Position numbers and translations under genes: made by a program. Source: Zoogloea sp. (GTDB lineage Bacteria > Pseudomonadota > Gammaproteobacteria > Burkholderiales > Rhodocyclaceae). Taken from it: a stretch of 36,077 nucleotides of DNA. The notes under the pieces are model-generated. The model was given only the letters and a program-made list of their open reading frames with translations. It was not told the origin of the DNA and did not search any database. Of this stretch, positions 8,420 to 18,269 are shown one piece after another (the stretch's first letter is position 1; each line of letters starts with the position of its first letter). Location: the NCBI GenBank assembly GCA_016789125.1, contig JAEUNU010000014.1:1-36077 (forward strand). Direction: 5' to 3'.

Positions 8420-8800
8420 ATGAAAACTGCCCACGATCTGGTCATGGCCGCCAAGGCCCGCACCCAGGAAGTCTCCCTCGACGATGCCGACGAAGCCATC
8501 CGCGACGCGGACGTCCTGATCGACGTACGCGAGGCCGACGAGTTCGCCGCCGGCCACCTTCCGGGCGCCGTCCATATTGCCCGCGGCCTGCTCGAATTCA
8601 AGCTCAGCAGCGACCCGGGCCTGAGCCCCCGCGACCTCAAGGTCGTCGTCTATTGCAAGACCGGAGGCCGCGCGGCCCTCGCCGCCTGCACGCTGCACGA
8701 CATGGGCTATCTGCACGTGAAATCCATTGCCGGCGGTTTCGATAGCTGGGCTGGCGCCGGCAAACCGGTTGCCAGGCCGAGCCTGCCTAGTTTCGACTGA
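8420..8800 (+). CDS. single-domain rhodanese-like sulfurtransferase
   Basis: This 126-residue protein consists of one rhodanese domain: VLIDVREADEFAAGHLPGAVHIARG, then the active-site loop CKTGGR (VVVYCKTGGRAALAA) and the terminal SIAGGFDSWAGAGKPV. The catalytic Cys is present. The short six-residue loop fits sulfurtransferases acting on thiosulfate or persulfide carriers; the true donor is unknown. An AAGGTAAG ribosome-binding site precedes the ATG, and an extended -10-like TG-C-TAATAT is at 8330-8338. It was the last host gene before the tRNA-Leu that the island entered. Confidence 0.9.
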   Translation: MKTAHDLVMAAKARTQEVSLDDADEAIRDADVLIDVREADEFAAGHLPGAVHIARGLLEFKLSSDPGLSPRDLKVVVYCKTGGRAALAACTLHDMGYLHVKSIAGGFDSWAGAGKPVARPSLPSFD

Positions 8801-9046
8801 GGCCGAAAATCCGGGGAGGCACCCAGCCTCCTCCGCGCAGCGCCTGCAGCAGCTGGGCGCACGCAACCAAGCAGCGCCCAATGACGGCGGCAGGGCTCAC
8901 GACAAAGCAGAAGATCGGGGAATAAACAGGCCGTGCGCCAAGCCGTCAAGGCTTAGCGTCGCTTCATGGACACCGGCGATCCCTGAAACAGAGGGCGCAA
9001 AGCCACTGCGGGAGAGGCCCGGTTTTGGATATAATCGCGGGTTTTC
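8801..9046. other. gene-free host flank left of the island
   Basis: These 246 nt of host intergenic sequence lie between the rhodanese gene and the tRNA fragment. They hold a small GGAGGC/GCCTCC hairpin near 8815-8831 and a TATAAT at 9030-9035 without a matching -35. I see no gene in it. Confidence 0.6.
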
Positions 9047-9102
9047 TGGTGCCGGGAGTGGGACTCGAACCCACACACCTTGCGGCGGCGGATTTTGAAT
9101 CC
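9047..9102 (-). pseudogene. attachment site: 3' half of the original tRNA-Leu(CAA)
   Basis: This fragment matches the CCA end, acceptor 3' strand, T-arm, variable arm and anticodon loop of the intact tRNA at 24156-24240 at 52 of 56 positions. The last 28 bp (9075-9102) are identical to 24184-24211. Homology stops abruptly at 9103 within the anticodon stem. The four differences are paired changes in the T-stem (GTGGG/CCCAC here, AAGGG/CCCTT in the intact copy). It is the displaced host tRNA end left by site-specific integration. Confidence 0.92.
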
Positions 9103-9206
9103 CAAGTTTCAAGAAAATTAGCGCAAGCCGCAACAACTAAGCGCAATAAAATCAGCCGCTTAGATTCTCTGCCTTGTTCTTGCTTTCTCCCCTTTTGTGC
9201 CCCGCA

Positions 9207-9224
9207 GTGTCCCGCCAGTGTCCC
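9207..9224. repeat. left-end pair of 11-bp-spaced GTGTCCC repeats
   Basis: GTGTCCC occurs at 9207 and 9218, exactly 11 bp apart, and a weaker relative (GTGCCCC) lies at 9197. The same pair occurs in the same orientation next to the intact tRNA (24078 and 24089). The position about 100 bp inside the attachment core suits integrase arm-type sites. Confidence 0.6.
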
Positions 9225-9242
9225 ACGATGGACGCACCAACG

Positions 9243-9264
9243 AAAAACCCGCCACGCGGGCGGG
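9243..9264 (-). terminator. terminator of the leftmost island operon
   Basis: Read on the minus strand, CCCGCC-CGCGT-GGCGGG is followed by TTTTT. It starts 22 nt after the stop of the excisionase-like gene at 9286. Confidence 0.8.
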
Positions 9265-9285
9265 TCGGGCGAGGTCGCCGCCGGA

Positions 9286-9585
9286 TTAGCTCCTTGCGAC
9301 GAGGGCCGCGTCTATCTGGCTGATCGGGATTCGGCCAACGGGGTTCATGGTTATCGTTCCGGCCTCGATGAGCTTTTTCAGGGTGGGATGCGAGATGCCC
9401 AGCATTTCAGCGGCCTGGGTCATGGTGACGTGGGACGGCCGCGGATGCGACTCGGCGTAGAGCCGCACAGCGGCGGCGGCGATGGCCACAACCTCTTTAT
9501 GAAGAGCTTCGGCTACGGCGGGAGCAATCACGACGCTCAGCTCCGCCGCCAGGGAGGCAGCAGACGGTTGAAGAGGGGTGGTCAT
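9286..9585 (-). CDS. excisionase-like helix-turn-helix protein
   Basis: This 99-residue protein has a C-terminal MerR/HTH_17-like DNA-binding module at about residues 53-98: VTMTQAAEMLGISHPTLKKLIEAGTITMNPVGRIPISQIDAAL. This is the layout of excisionases and antitoxin-like regulators. The N-terminal half is Ala-rich and helical. It is the last gene of the ATGA-linked operon (4-nt overlap with the previous gene) and the closest gene to the left attachment site. It may act as a recombination directionality factor or a regulator; the sequence does not decide between these. Confidence 0.75.
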   Translation of the reverse strand: MTTPLQPSAASLAAELSVVIAPAVAEALHKEVVAIAAAAVRLYAESHPRPSHVTMTQAAEMLGISHPTLKKLIEAGTITMNPVGRIPISQIDAALVARS

Positions 9586-9947
9586 GGTGCGGGCCTAACT
9601 TTCTTGGGTTGCGCCTGTGTGGTGGCAGGCTTCCGTCGCTCGGGCCGGGCCTCGAGCCGTGCGTCGTTGCCGACCTGCACCAGCGCGGCCACCGTCTGGA
9701 ATTGCTGGCTTACCAGCCACAGCAGCGGGAACAGCTCTTCGGCATTCTGGAAGTTGCCGGCGGCGTGTTCGCTCTCGCCGTCGTGGGCCACGAGCGCAGC
9801 AAGCCCGCCCATCACATCGGATGCGTTGCGGGCTATGTCTTTCGCCTCTTCCAGCAGCCGGCGAGCTACCGCGTCGAGGTCTTCGGGCGCCATGTGCGGC
9901 TCGGCGTGCTGATACAGCTTCTCCAGGGCGTCAGATAGGGTTCTCAT
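9582..9947 (-). CDS. small unknown island protein
   Basis: This 121-residue, mainly helical protein begins MRTLSDALEKLYQHAEPHMAPEDLDAVARRLLEEAKDIARNASD. It has a hydrophobic stretch FPLLWLVSQQFQTVAALVQVG around residues 72-92 and a basic, Pro/Gln-rich tail. No family is recognised with confidence; the architecture recalls small early phage proteins. It overlaps both neighbours by ATGA, so it is translated as part of a coupled chain. Confidence 0.7.
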   Translation of the reverse strand: MRTLSDALEKLYQHAEPHMAPEDLDAVARRLLEEAKDIARNASDVMGGLAALVAHDGESEHAAGNFQNAEELFPLLWLVSQQFQTVAALVQVGNDARLEARPERRKPATTQAQPKKVRPAP

Positions 9948-10267
9948 GATGCGGCCCTCCCCGAAGCCTTGCCCAGGGCCGCGGCAAGCGCATCGATGGC
10001 CCGGCCGCAGGCGGCAGCGCGGGCCGGGCTGTCATCGGCGAGCACGCCCACCGTGAGGAAACCGCAATCGATCCAGGCGAAGACCTCCGCCGCGGCGGCG
10101 TGCAGCTCGGGGGCGGCGGCAATCAGGGCTTCGTTGCCGTCCGCCTCGGTGCAGTCGCCCCATGAATACAGCTCGCAGATGGTCCGCATGTCCGGGCCGG
10201 TGCCGGCGGCAATGGTGCGATGGCCGACACGACGCCAGGGGCCAGGGGTGAAGGTGGGGGCGGTCAT
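9944..10267 (-). CDS. phage-type small protein with TPGPW / LIAAAPEL motifs
   Basis: This 107-residue protein starts MTAPTFTPGPWRRVGHRTIAAG and contains GNEALIAAAPELHAAAAEVF. The TPGPW start with a later N-x-x-LIAAAPEL motif is typical of a widespread group of uncharacterised phage and prophage proteins. No catalytic motif is visible. It has ATGA overlaps at both ends. The function is unknown. Confidence 0.75.
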   Translation of the reverse strand: MTAPTFTPGPWRRVGHRTIAAGTGPDMRTICELYSWGDCTEADGNEALIAAAPELHAAAAEVFAWIDCGFLTVGVLADDSPARAAACGRAIDALAAALGKASGRAAS

Positions 10268-10560
10268 GATTGCCCCCCTTCCGCCTTGCGGCGCTTCCGT
10301 TCATCGCCTTGAGCATCGGTGCAGGGCTTGCGATTCCAGCAGTCAAAACAGGCCGGCTTTCCGTAGGCCACGCAGCGGGCCAGCCATTCGGCCTCTTTGG
10401 CATCCTCGAAGGTCGCTTTGTCGTCAAGCTCAATGCCATTGGCGGAAAGAGCGTCTTCGATAGCGAGCGCCCTTGTGTGGTCGAGGTCGAGGTAATGGGC
10501 AATCCGCCGAAGCAGGTGTTGCTTGGCTTGCTCTCTGATCCATGCTTTTGTGTCGCTCAT
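10264..10560 (-). CDS. small unknown island protein with CxxC motif
   Basis: This 98-residue protein starts MSDTKAWIREQAKQHLLRRI. A Cys cluster CFDCWNRKPC near residues 75-84 could bind a metal. The C-terminal tail is strongly basic (DERKRRKAEGG), which suggests nucleic-acid contact. The start is fixed by the ATGA overlap with the 33-residue gene upstream rather than by the longer open frame that extends further. The function is unknown. Confidence 0.7.
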   Translation of the reverse strand: MSDTKAWIREQAKQHLLRRIAHYLDLDHTRALAIEDALSANGIELDDKATFEDAKEAEWLARCVAYGKPACFDCWNRKPCTDAQGDERKRRKAEGGQS

Positions 10561-10658
10561 GCTGCAGCCCTCCCAGCGAAGGCCAGCCGATAGGCCAGCA
10601 CGGGGCCGGCGAGGCGGCGCAGGGTGCGGTAGAGGGTCAGGCGGGCCGGGGTGCTCAT
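10557..10658 (-). CDS. 33-residue micro-protein in coupled operon
   Basis: This very short gene translates to MSTPARLTLYRTLRRLAGPV then LAYRLAFAGRAAA. It is Arg/Leu/Ala-rich and amphipathic. Its reality rests on exact ATGA overlaps at both ends, matching every other junction of this operon, and on a GGGAGG in its 3' end that would serve the next gene. It could be a functional micro-protein or a translational relay. The function is unknown. Confidence 0.6.
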   Translation of the reverse strand: MSTPARLTLYRTLRRLAGPVLAYRLAFAGRAAA

Positions 10659-11047
10659 TCGGAACGCCCCCTCTCATTGGCAACCAGGGAGAGCTGGTCA
10701 TCGGCCAGAAGGCCGTGCATGAAGTCCTGAAAGCCCGCGTCCAGCCTTGCGGATTCGATACCGAAGGTCGTGACGTTGCATCTGCCGTCCAGGCGCCGGG
10801 CGAGGCGAAGATCTTCCCGCACCTGCCTTTTCGAACGGAACAGATGGCTAGGCAGCTCCGACGCCTTGGCCAGCCCTTCATCAAGGATCGCGCCATCGGT
10901 CGCGGCCAGGTGGAGCCAAACTCCCCGACCGTTTGAAATGATGGGTGGCTTGGTTGCCTCAAACCCCGTGACGAAGGTCAGACGCGAGTCGCGTTTGGAT
11001 TTGCGCGGCTTGCGCTTGGCGGGCGCGGCGGTGTTGTTGGTGGTCAT
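10655..11047 (-). CDS. unknown island protein with basic N-terminus
   Basis: This 130-residue protein starts MTTNNTAAPAKRKPRKSKRD, a Lys/Arg-rich disordered head. A folded part follows with GRGVWLHLAATDGAILDEGLAKASELPSHLF and RQVREDLRLARRL. The basic head suggests DNA or RNA binding. The start is at the ATGA overlap with the preceding gene; longer in-frame extensions lack a ribosome-binding site. No family is recognised. Confidence 0.7.
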   Translation of the reverse strand: MTTNNTAAPAKRKPRKSKRDSRLTFVTGFEATKPPIISNGRGVWLHLAATDGAILDEGLAKASELPSHLFRSKRQVREDLRLARRLDGRCNVTTFGIESARLDAGFQDFMHGLLADDQLSLVANERGRSE

Positions 11048-11337
11048 GCTGCACCCCCTTCGGTTTCGTCGTCCTCGAAGGTCATGACGGCCACCAGCAC
11101 GCCCCGCACATCGTCTTGATCCGCCCACAGCTCCAGGCGATCACCCACCACCACCATGCGGCCCTCGGCGGGCGGAATCGTCGGGTCGATGTGAAGCAGT
11201 TCGCCGGGCAGGATGACGCGGCGCGGGGTTTCGATGCGCTCGGTTGCCCGCAGGCAGAAAGTCGGCGGGGCGAAGTAGATGGGAGAGCTGGGGGCGCGCT
11301 GGGTGGTTGCGGTGGTGCCGGTGTCGGTCTGGGGCAT
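11044..11337 (-). CDS. first gene of the seven-gene coupled operon, unknown
   Basis: This 97-residue protein starts MPQTDTGTTATTQRAPSSPI. The core VILPGELLHIDPTIPPAEGRMVVVGDRLELW looks like a small beta-rich fold and faintly recalls the substrate strands of S24/LexA-type peptidases, but no catalytic Ser/Lys pair is visible. An acidic tail (TFEDDETEGG) follows. The ATG at 11337 is chosen because AAGGAG lies 7 nt upstream. It heads the ATGA-linked chain down to 9286. Confidence 0.72.
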   Translation of the reverse strand: MPQTDTGTTATTQRAPSSPIYFAPPTFCLRATERIETPRRVILPGELLHIDPTIPPAEGRMVVVGDRLELWADQDDVRGVLVAVMTFEDDETEGGAA

Positions 11338-11377
11338 GGTGTGCTCCTTGGCTTGCGGTGATGTTCTCCGCAGCCCC

Positions 11378-11546
11378 TTCCTACGGGGGCGGCGGAACCG
11401 TGCGGGGGTAGGAATACCGGGCCAAGGTCCGGCCAGCCTCGCGGCTGCCCCGCACGGCCCGCCATTGAACAGGCGCAACCATGCTGCCGACGTGAAAAAG
11501 CCGCGTCGTGCGCGGCCTCATCGGCCTTGGCTCTCCGGGTTCCTAC
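11378..11546. repeat. three TTCCTAC copies in the operon leader
   Basis: TTCCTAC is at 11378-11384, its exact inverse GTAGGAA at 11408-11414 and a third copy at 11540-11546. All lie in the 266-nt gene-free stretch between the small gene at 11604 and the operon start at 11337. They could be regulator sites for the leftmost operon. No clear promoter boxes are seen. Confidence 0.4.
11495..11516 (-). terminator. terminator after the polyvalent-protein operon
   Basis: On the minus strand, GCCGCG-CACGA-CGCGGC is followed directly by TTTTT. It lies about 90 nt after the stop of the 55-residue gene and separates that unit from the leftmost operon. Confidence 0.8.
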
Positions 11547-11603
11547 GCCCGACCCCTGTTGTCTCAGGAGTGCTTGAAGTATCAGCCGGGCATCATGCAG
11601 TCG

Positions 11604-11771
11604 TCAAGCCCCTTGCTGATTATTTCGGGTGCCCTCGGCTTCCCGCTCCGCCCGCGTCACCTTCCGCCGGTGCAGCACCGCCAGCGACTTCACCAGCTTC
11701 TGCCGCTCTGCCGGCGTCAGCTTGGCGAGTGCCGCCCGGCCCTGTTCGATCTGCTCTTTGCTCACGATCAC
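11604..11771 (-). CDS. small unknown protein (55 residues)
   Basis: This GTG-started gene follows the HTH gene by 26 nt. From the second possible GTG (11765) it reads MSKEQIEQGRAALAKLTPAE and continues RQKLVKSLAVLHRRKVTRAE. The upstream GTG at 11771 is preferred because AAGGA lies six nt before it. It is charged and helical with no recognised domain. It is supported by codon pattern, ribosome-binding site and position before a terminator; otherwise unknown. Confidence 0.6.
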   Translation of the reverse strand: MIVSKEQIEQGRAALAKLTPAERQKLVKSLAVLHRRKVTRAEREAEGTRNNQQGA

Positions 11772-11797
11772 CCCGTTTTCCTTTCAAGCTGCGCCCG

Positions 11798-12052
11798 CTA
11801 CCTGAGCGGATAGGCTTCGGCCCGGTACTCGGCCCCACCCCGGCGGGCGCTCCCAGTGGGCTTGCCCTCGCCCCGTGCGACTGTCTGGGCGGAAATCTGC
11901 TGCTCGATGAAGGCCAGAACATCCCGCTCCATCAGCACGTAGGCCCGGCCGATCTTGGCGGCCGGCAGGCGCCCGTCTCGCGCCATCGCCTCAACGGTTC
12001 GAGGATTCACCTTCATCAGCGCCGCGGCGCCCCGTAGATCAAGCGTCGTCAT
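11798..12052 (-). CDS. small HTH (excisionase/AlpA-like) DNA-binding protein
   Basis: This 84-residue protein begins with a MerR/HTH_17-type motif: LDLRGAAALMKVNPRTVEAM, then ARDGRLPAAKIGRAYVLMERDVLAFIEQQ. This is the standard pattern of phage excisionases and AlpA-type activators. The tail is basic and disordered. Its start follows the stop of the giant polyvalent gene with no spacer, so the two are co-translated. It may activate island transcription or act in excision. Confidence 0.78.
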   Translation of the reverse strand: MTTLDLRGAAALMKVNPRTVEAMARDGRLPAAKIGRAYVLMERDVLAFIEQQISAQTVARGEGKPTGSARRGGAEYRAEAYPLR

Positions 12053-15925
<3,873 letters not shown>

Positions 15926-16006
15926 CGGCCCGCCTCCCACTGAAGAAGGTGCGGCCGTTCTTTCCGCTGATCGTGCGTGAGTGCGTGCATGGGTCGGTCC
16001 CTCGGT

Positions 16007-16020
16007 TTGCGATGTCGCAA
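16007..16020. promoter_or_regulatory. dyad upstream of the polyvalent gene
   Basis: TTGCGA and TCGCAA flank two bases (TG) in the 175-nt gap between the Zn-ribbon gene and the polyvalent gene. It is a plausible operator or part of a terminator for the gene ending at 16101, but it has no T-run. Confidence 0.4.
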
Positions 16021-16100
16021 GTCTCCGGGAGATCGCCCCAGACCCTCAAACCCTAAAGCGGGCTCAGGCGTCGTGTGCTGCGTTGTGGCGCGTTTCGCTG

Positions 16101-16727
16101 TTACCTCAGCCCGCCTGCGTGCCGGCCAAGCCCGCGTGTCACGGCGTTCATGTGCTCCGACATGCCATCCAGCGATGCGCCCACTAGCCGGTTATGTTCG
16201 GCGGTCAGTCGCCAGAAGGTGCGCCAGTGCATCCCCCTGGGTTTCGTCCAGGGTGCCGCGTTGAGGATGCCCACAGGCCAGCCCAGCCGCCGCCGGATCT
16301 TGTCCGCGCGCCCGGCCAGCCGGTCGTAATCCCTTGCCCGCTGGCTTTCGTAGGCCAGCCGGTAGCAGTGCCGGCAGGCAAAGACCGCGCCGCGGTACAG
16401 GATCGCCACGCGCCGCCGGCAAGCTGGGCACAGGAACCACGGACGTTCCCCCCCGTACTGGCAGGGCGTCCAGTTCAGCATCACCGGGTAGCGGCAATCC
16501 TGCCGTTCGCCGTCAATGGTGGTCGTGTAGCTCAAGATCAGCCGTCCGGCTTCGGCCTGAACCTGAATCGAGGCTCGCCGCTCGCCGCGGCTGTACCAGC
16601 TCCACAACGCCACATGCCCGGCGGCCAGTAGCCCGGCCTTGTGCAGCTTGCGCACGTCCAAGGGTCGATAGTCCTCCGTCGTGCTGCGCCCGCCCTGGTA
16701 GCGCCGCCCGGACCCCATGCCGCCCAT
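16101..16727 (-). CDS. zinc-ribbon protein of mobile-element type, unknown function
   Basis: This 208-residue protein starts MGGMGSGRRYQGGRSTTEDY. It carries CPAC near residue 123 and CRHCY near 143, a four-Cys zinc ribbon, then a basic helical tail (ARDYDRLAGRADKIRRRLGW). The MGSGRR start with a central two-CxxC ribbon is a recurring architecture among prophage and island hypothetical proteins. The ATG at 16727 has GGAGGTG at ideal spacing; a longer in-frame extension to 16952 would run back through the upstream terminator and is rejected. It has terminator sequence before it and stands as its own transcription unit. The function is unknown. Confidence 0.78.
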   Translation of the reverse strand: MGGMGSGRRYQGGRSTTEDYRPLDVRKLHKAGLLAAGHVALWSWYSRGERRASIQVQAEAGRLILSYTTTIDGERQDCRYPVMLNWTPCQYGGERPWFLCPACRRRVAILYRGAVFACRHCYRLAYESQRARDYDRLAGRADKIRRRLGWPVGILNAAPWTKPRGMHWRTFWRLTAEHNRLVGASLDGMSEHMNAVTRGLGRHAGGLR

Positions 16728-16786
16728 GTTCACCTCCGAATATTTAGCCGAAATCATCAGGCAGTTTGCGCAGGTGGAAACCCTGC

Positions 16787-16834
16787 AAAAAGCCGGAAAC
16801 CCGTGCCCCATATGGCTTGGCGAAGGTTTCCGGC
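16787..16834 (-). terminator. terminator of the replication operon
   Basis: A perfect 10-bp stem (GCCGGAAACC at 16792-16801 with GGTTTCCGGC at 16825-16834) is followed on the minus strand by TTTTT. It lies about 40 nt after the stop of the winged-helix gene at 16873. Confidence 0.82.
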
Positions 16835-16872
16835 GGCGTTGCACTCCCCCTCTGCGGCCGGCGCCCTCGCCC

Positions 16873-17331
16873 TCAATCTGCCCCCTGGTGCTCCCCGTTG
16901 CGGCCCCGCAGCTCCGCCTCCAGCCGCCCCACTCGCATACGCAGCGCCGCAATCTGCGTGGCGCTTTCGTGGCCCAGCTCGATTGACGCCAGCTGCTGCC
17001 CGGACCCCGCCATCATCGCCGCAAGGTGCCGGTCTTCCCTCGGCGTCAGATCAAGCAGCACGTCACCAATCTCGATCTTCACGGAGCCGTCAGGGAGCAC
17101 GGTTTTCGAGATCGGCCGGGCCGGCGGGTGGCGCACGGCCGGCACGAACACCCCGCGGCCGATGCGGGTAATGTCGCCGCGGTCCACCAGCACGGCGAGC
17201 CGGTCATCAACGGTCGTCAGGGACAGGCCGGTCGCCTCGCGCACAGCTTCACGCGTGACGATCTGTTCGAGGTTGTGAAGATCCTGCACGGTGTCGAGGA
17301 TCTGCTGAAGGGTGGTGCGGTTGATGGCCAT
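16873..17331 (-). CDS. winged-helix DNA-binding protein with C-terminal coil
   Basis: This 152-residue protein has an N-terminal helix-turn-helix at about residues 22-62 (IVTREAVREATGLSLTTVDDRLAVLVDRGDITRIGRGVF). A short beta section follows (LPDGSVKIEIGDVLLDLTPRED) and then a likely coiled-coil tail (QIAALRMRVGRLEAELRGRNGE). It starts two nt after the primase stop with GGAGG upstream, and it is the last gene of the replication operon. It probably regulates or supports replication. No named family is recognised. Confidence 0.75.
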   Translation of the reverse strand: MAINRTTLQQILDTVQDLHNLEQIVTREAVREATGLSLTTVDDRLAVLVDRGDITRIGRGVFVPAVRHPPARPISKTVLPDGSVKIEIGDVLLDLTPREDRHLAAMMAGSGQQLASIELGHESATQIAALRMRVGRLEAELRGRNGEHQGAD

Positions 17332-17333
17332 GC

Positions 17334-18269
17334 CTACCTCCGTGGTTCAAAATTTTTGCTGTGAAAGTCCAGCCAGTCGCCCGGCTCCTGCGGAATGCAC
17401 ACCTCCACCTCGAAGCCCTTGAGCTTGAGGCGGTGGGCGGCCCGGTAGGCGGCGGCCTGCCCGGCGAAGTTGGTGTCGTTGTCGGCGAACACGATCACCT
17501 CGCGCACACCTCCGGGCGGCTCGAACGACTCGATGCCTTGGGCCGACACGCAGCTCCACACCGGAACCTCGAACAGCTCAGATGCCGCGAGTGCAGTCTC
17601 GATGCCCTCGGCGATGCCCAGCACCTCAGAAACGGCCGTCAGGCGAATTGCTGCGCCGGATAGGGGCAACCCCTGCATGAGCTTCTTCGGGGCCGACACG
17701 GGCGCTTTGCGTCCGTCCTGGAGATATGTCCGGTGCAGTGACACGGCGCGGCCATCCGGCGCGGTCACGGTCGCCAGCATCGCGGGATAGACGCCCTGGT
17801 GCTCGCCGTCCTGATACCGCAGGCCGGGATGCAGCCGGACGGCTTCCGGCAGGTCGTACAGGCGCAGCCCTCGCCCGGCCAGGTAGGCATAGGCTTCGTC
17901 GCCCCGCTGAATCGGTCTCGACTCCGACCACACCCGGCGCAGGGCGGCGAGCTTGTCATCGTCGGTGCGGTCGGGCTTGCCGGTCACGGGCTGCACCACA
18001 CCCGCCAGCCGTTCGATTTCCCGGGCGGCGTCCTTGAACGACAGGCCGGTGATGCCCATCGCCAGCCGCACGCCGTCACCCGCCCCGCAGCCGCTGCAAA
18101 AGTACGTTCCTCGCCCGTCCTTGTCGTCGAAGCGGAAACGATCCCGCCCACCACACAGCGGGCAGGGGCCATGCTTGCCGCTGAGGGCTCGCTCATCCAC
18201 GCCCAGGCTCAGGAGGATGGACCGCCAGCGGCCTTGTGCTGCCGTGCGAACGTCGAGGCGATCACCCAT
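17334..18269 (-). CDS. phage/satellite primase: zinc-binding plus Toprim domains
   Basis: This 311-residue protein has an N-terminal primase zinc finger with Cys36/Cys39 (CPLCGGRDRFRFDD) and Cys58/Cys61 (FCSGCGAGDG). A linker follows, then a Toprim catalytic domain with Glu221 (IAEGIETALAAS) and Asp263/Asp265 (VIVFADND). This equals the N-terminal part of P4-alpha-like primases without the helicase part. The helicase is a separate gene immediately upstream, overlapping by 8 nt. It should make RNA primers for island replication. Confidence 0.88.
   Translation of the reverse strand: MGDRLDVRTAAQGRWRSILLSLGVDERALSGKHGPCPLCGGRDRFRFDDKDGRGTYFCSGCGAGDGVRLAMGITGLSFKDAAREIERLAGVVQPVTGKPDRTDDDKLAALRRVWSESRPIQRGDEAYAYLAGRGLRLYDLPEAVRLHPGLRYQDGEHQGVYPAMLATVTAPDGRAVSLHRTYLQDGRKAPVSAPKKLMQGLPLSGAAIRLTAVSEVLGIAEGIETALAASELFEVPVWSCVSAQGIESFEPPGGVREVIVFADNDTNFAGQAAAYRAAHRLKLKGFEVEVCIPQEPGDWLDFHSKNFEPRR

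Noticed and set aside
8815..8831. Hairpin GGAGGC/GCCTCC after the rhodanese gene as a terminator
   Set aside because: The stem is short and no T-run follows on either strand.
9030..9035. TATAAT as a promoter toward the island
   Set aside because: No -35 at proper spacing, and it would read antisense to the tRNA fragment and the leftward operon.
9286..11337. Toxin-antitoxin pair within the coupled small genes
   Set aside because: The stop/start overlaps are suggestive, but none of the proteins shows a recognisable toxin fold or motif.
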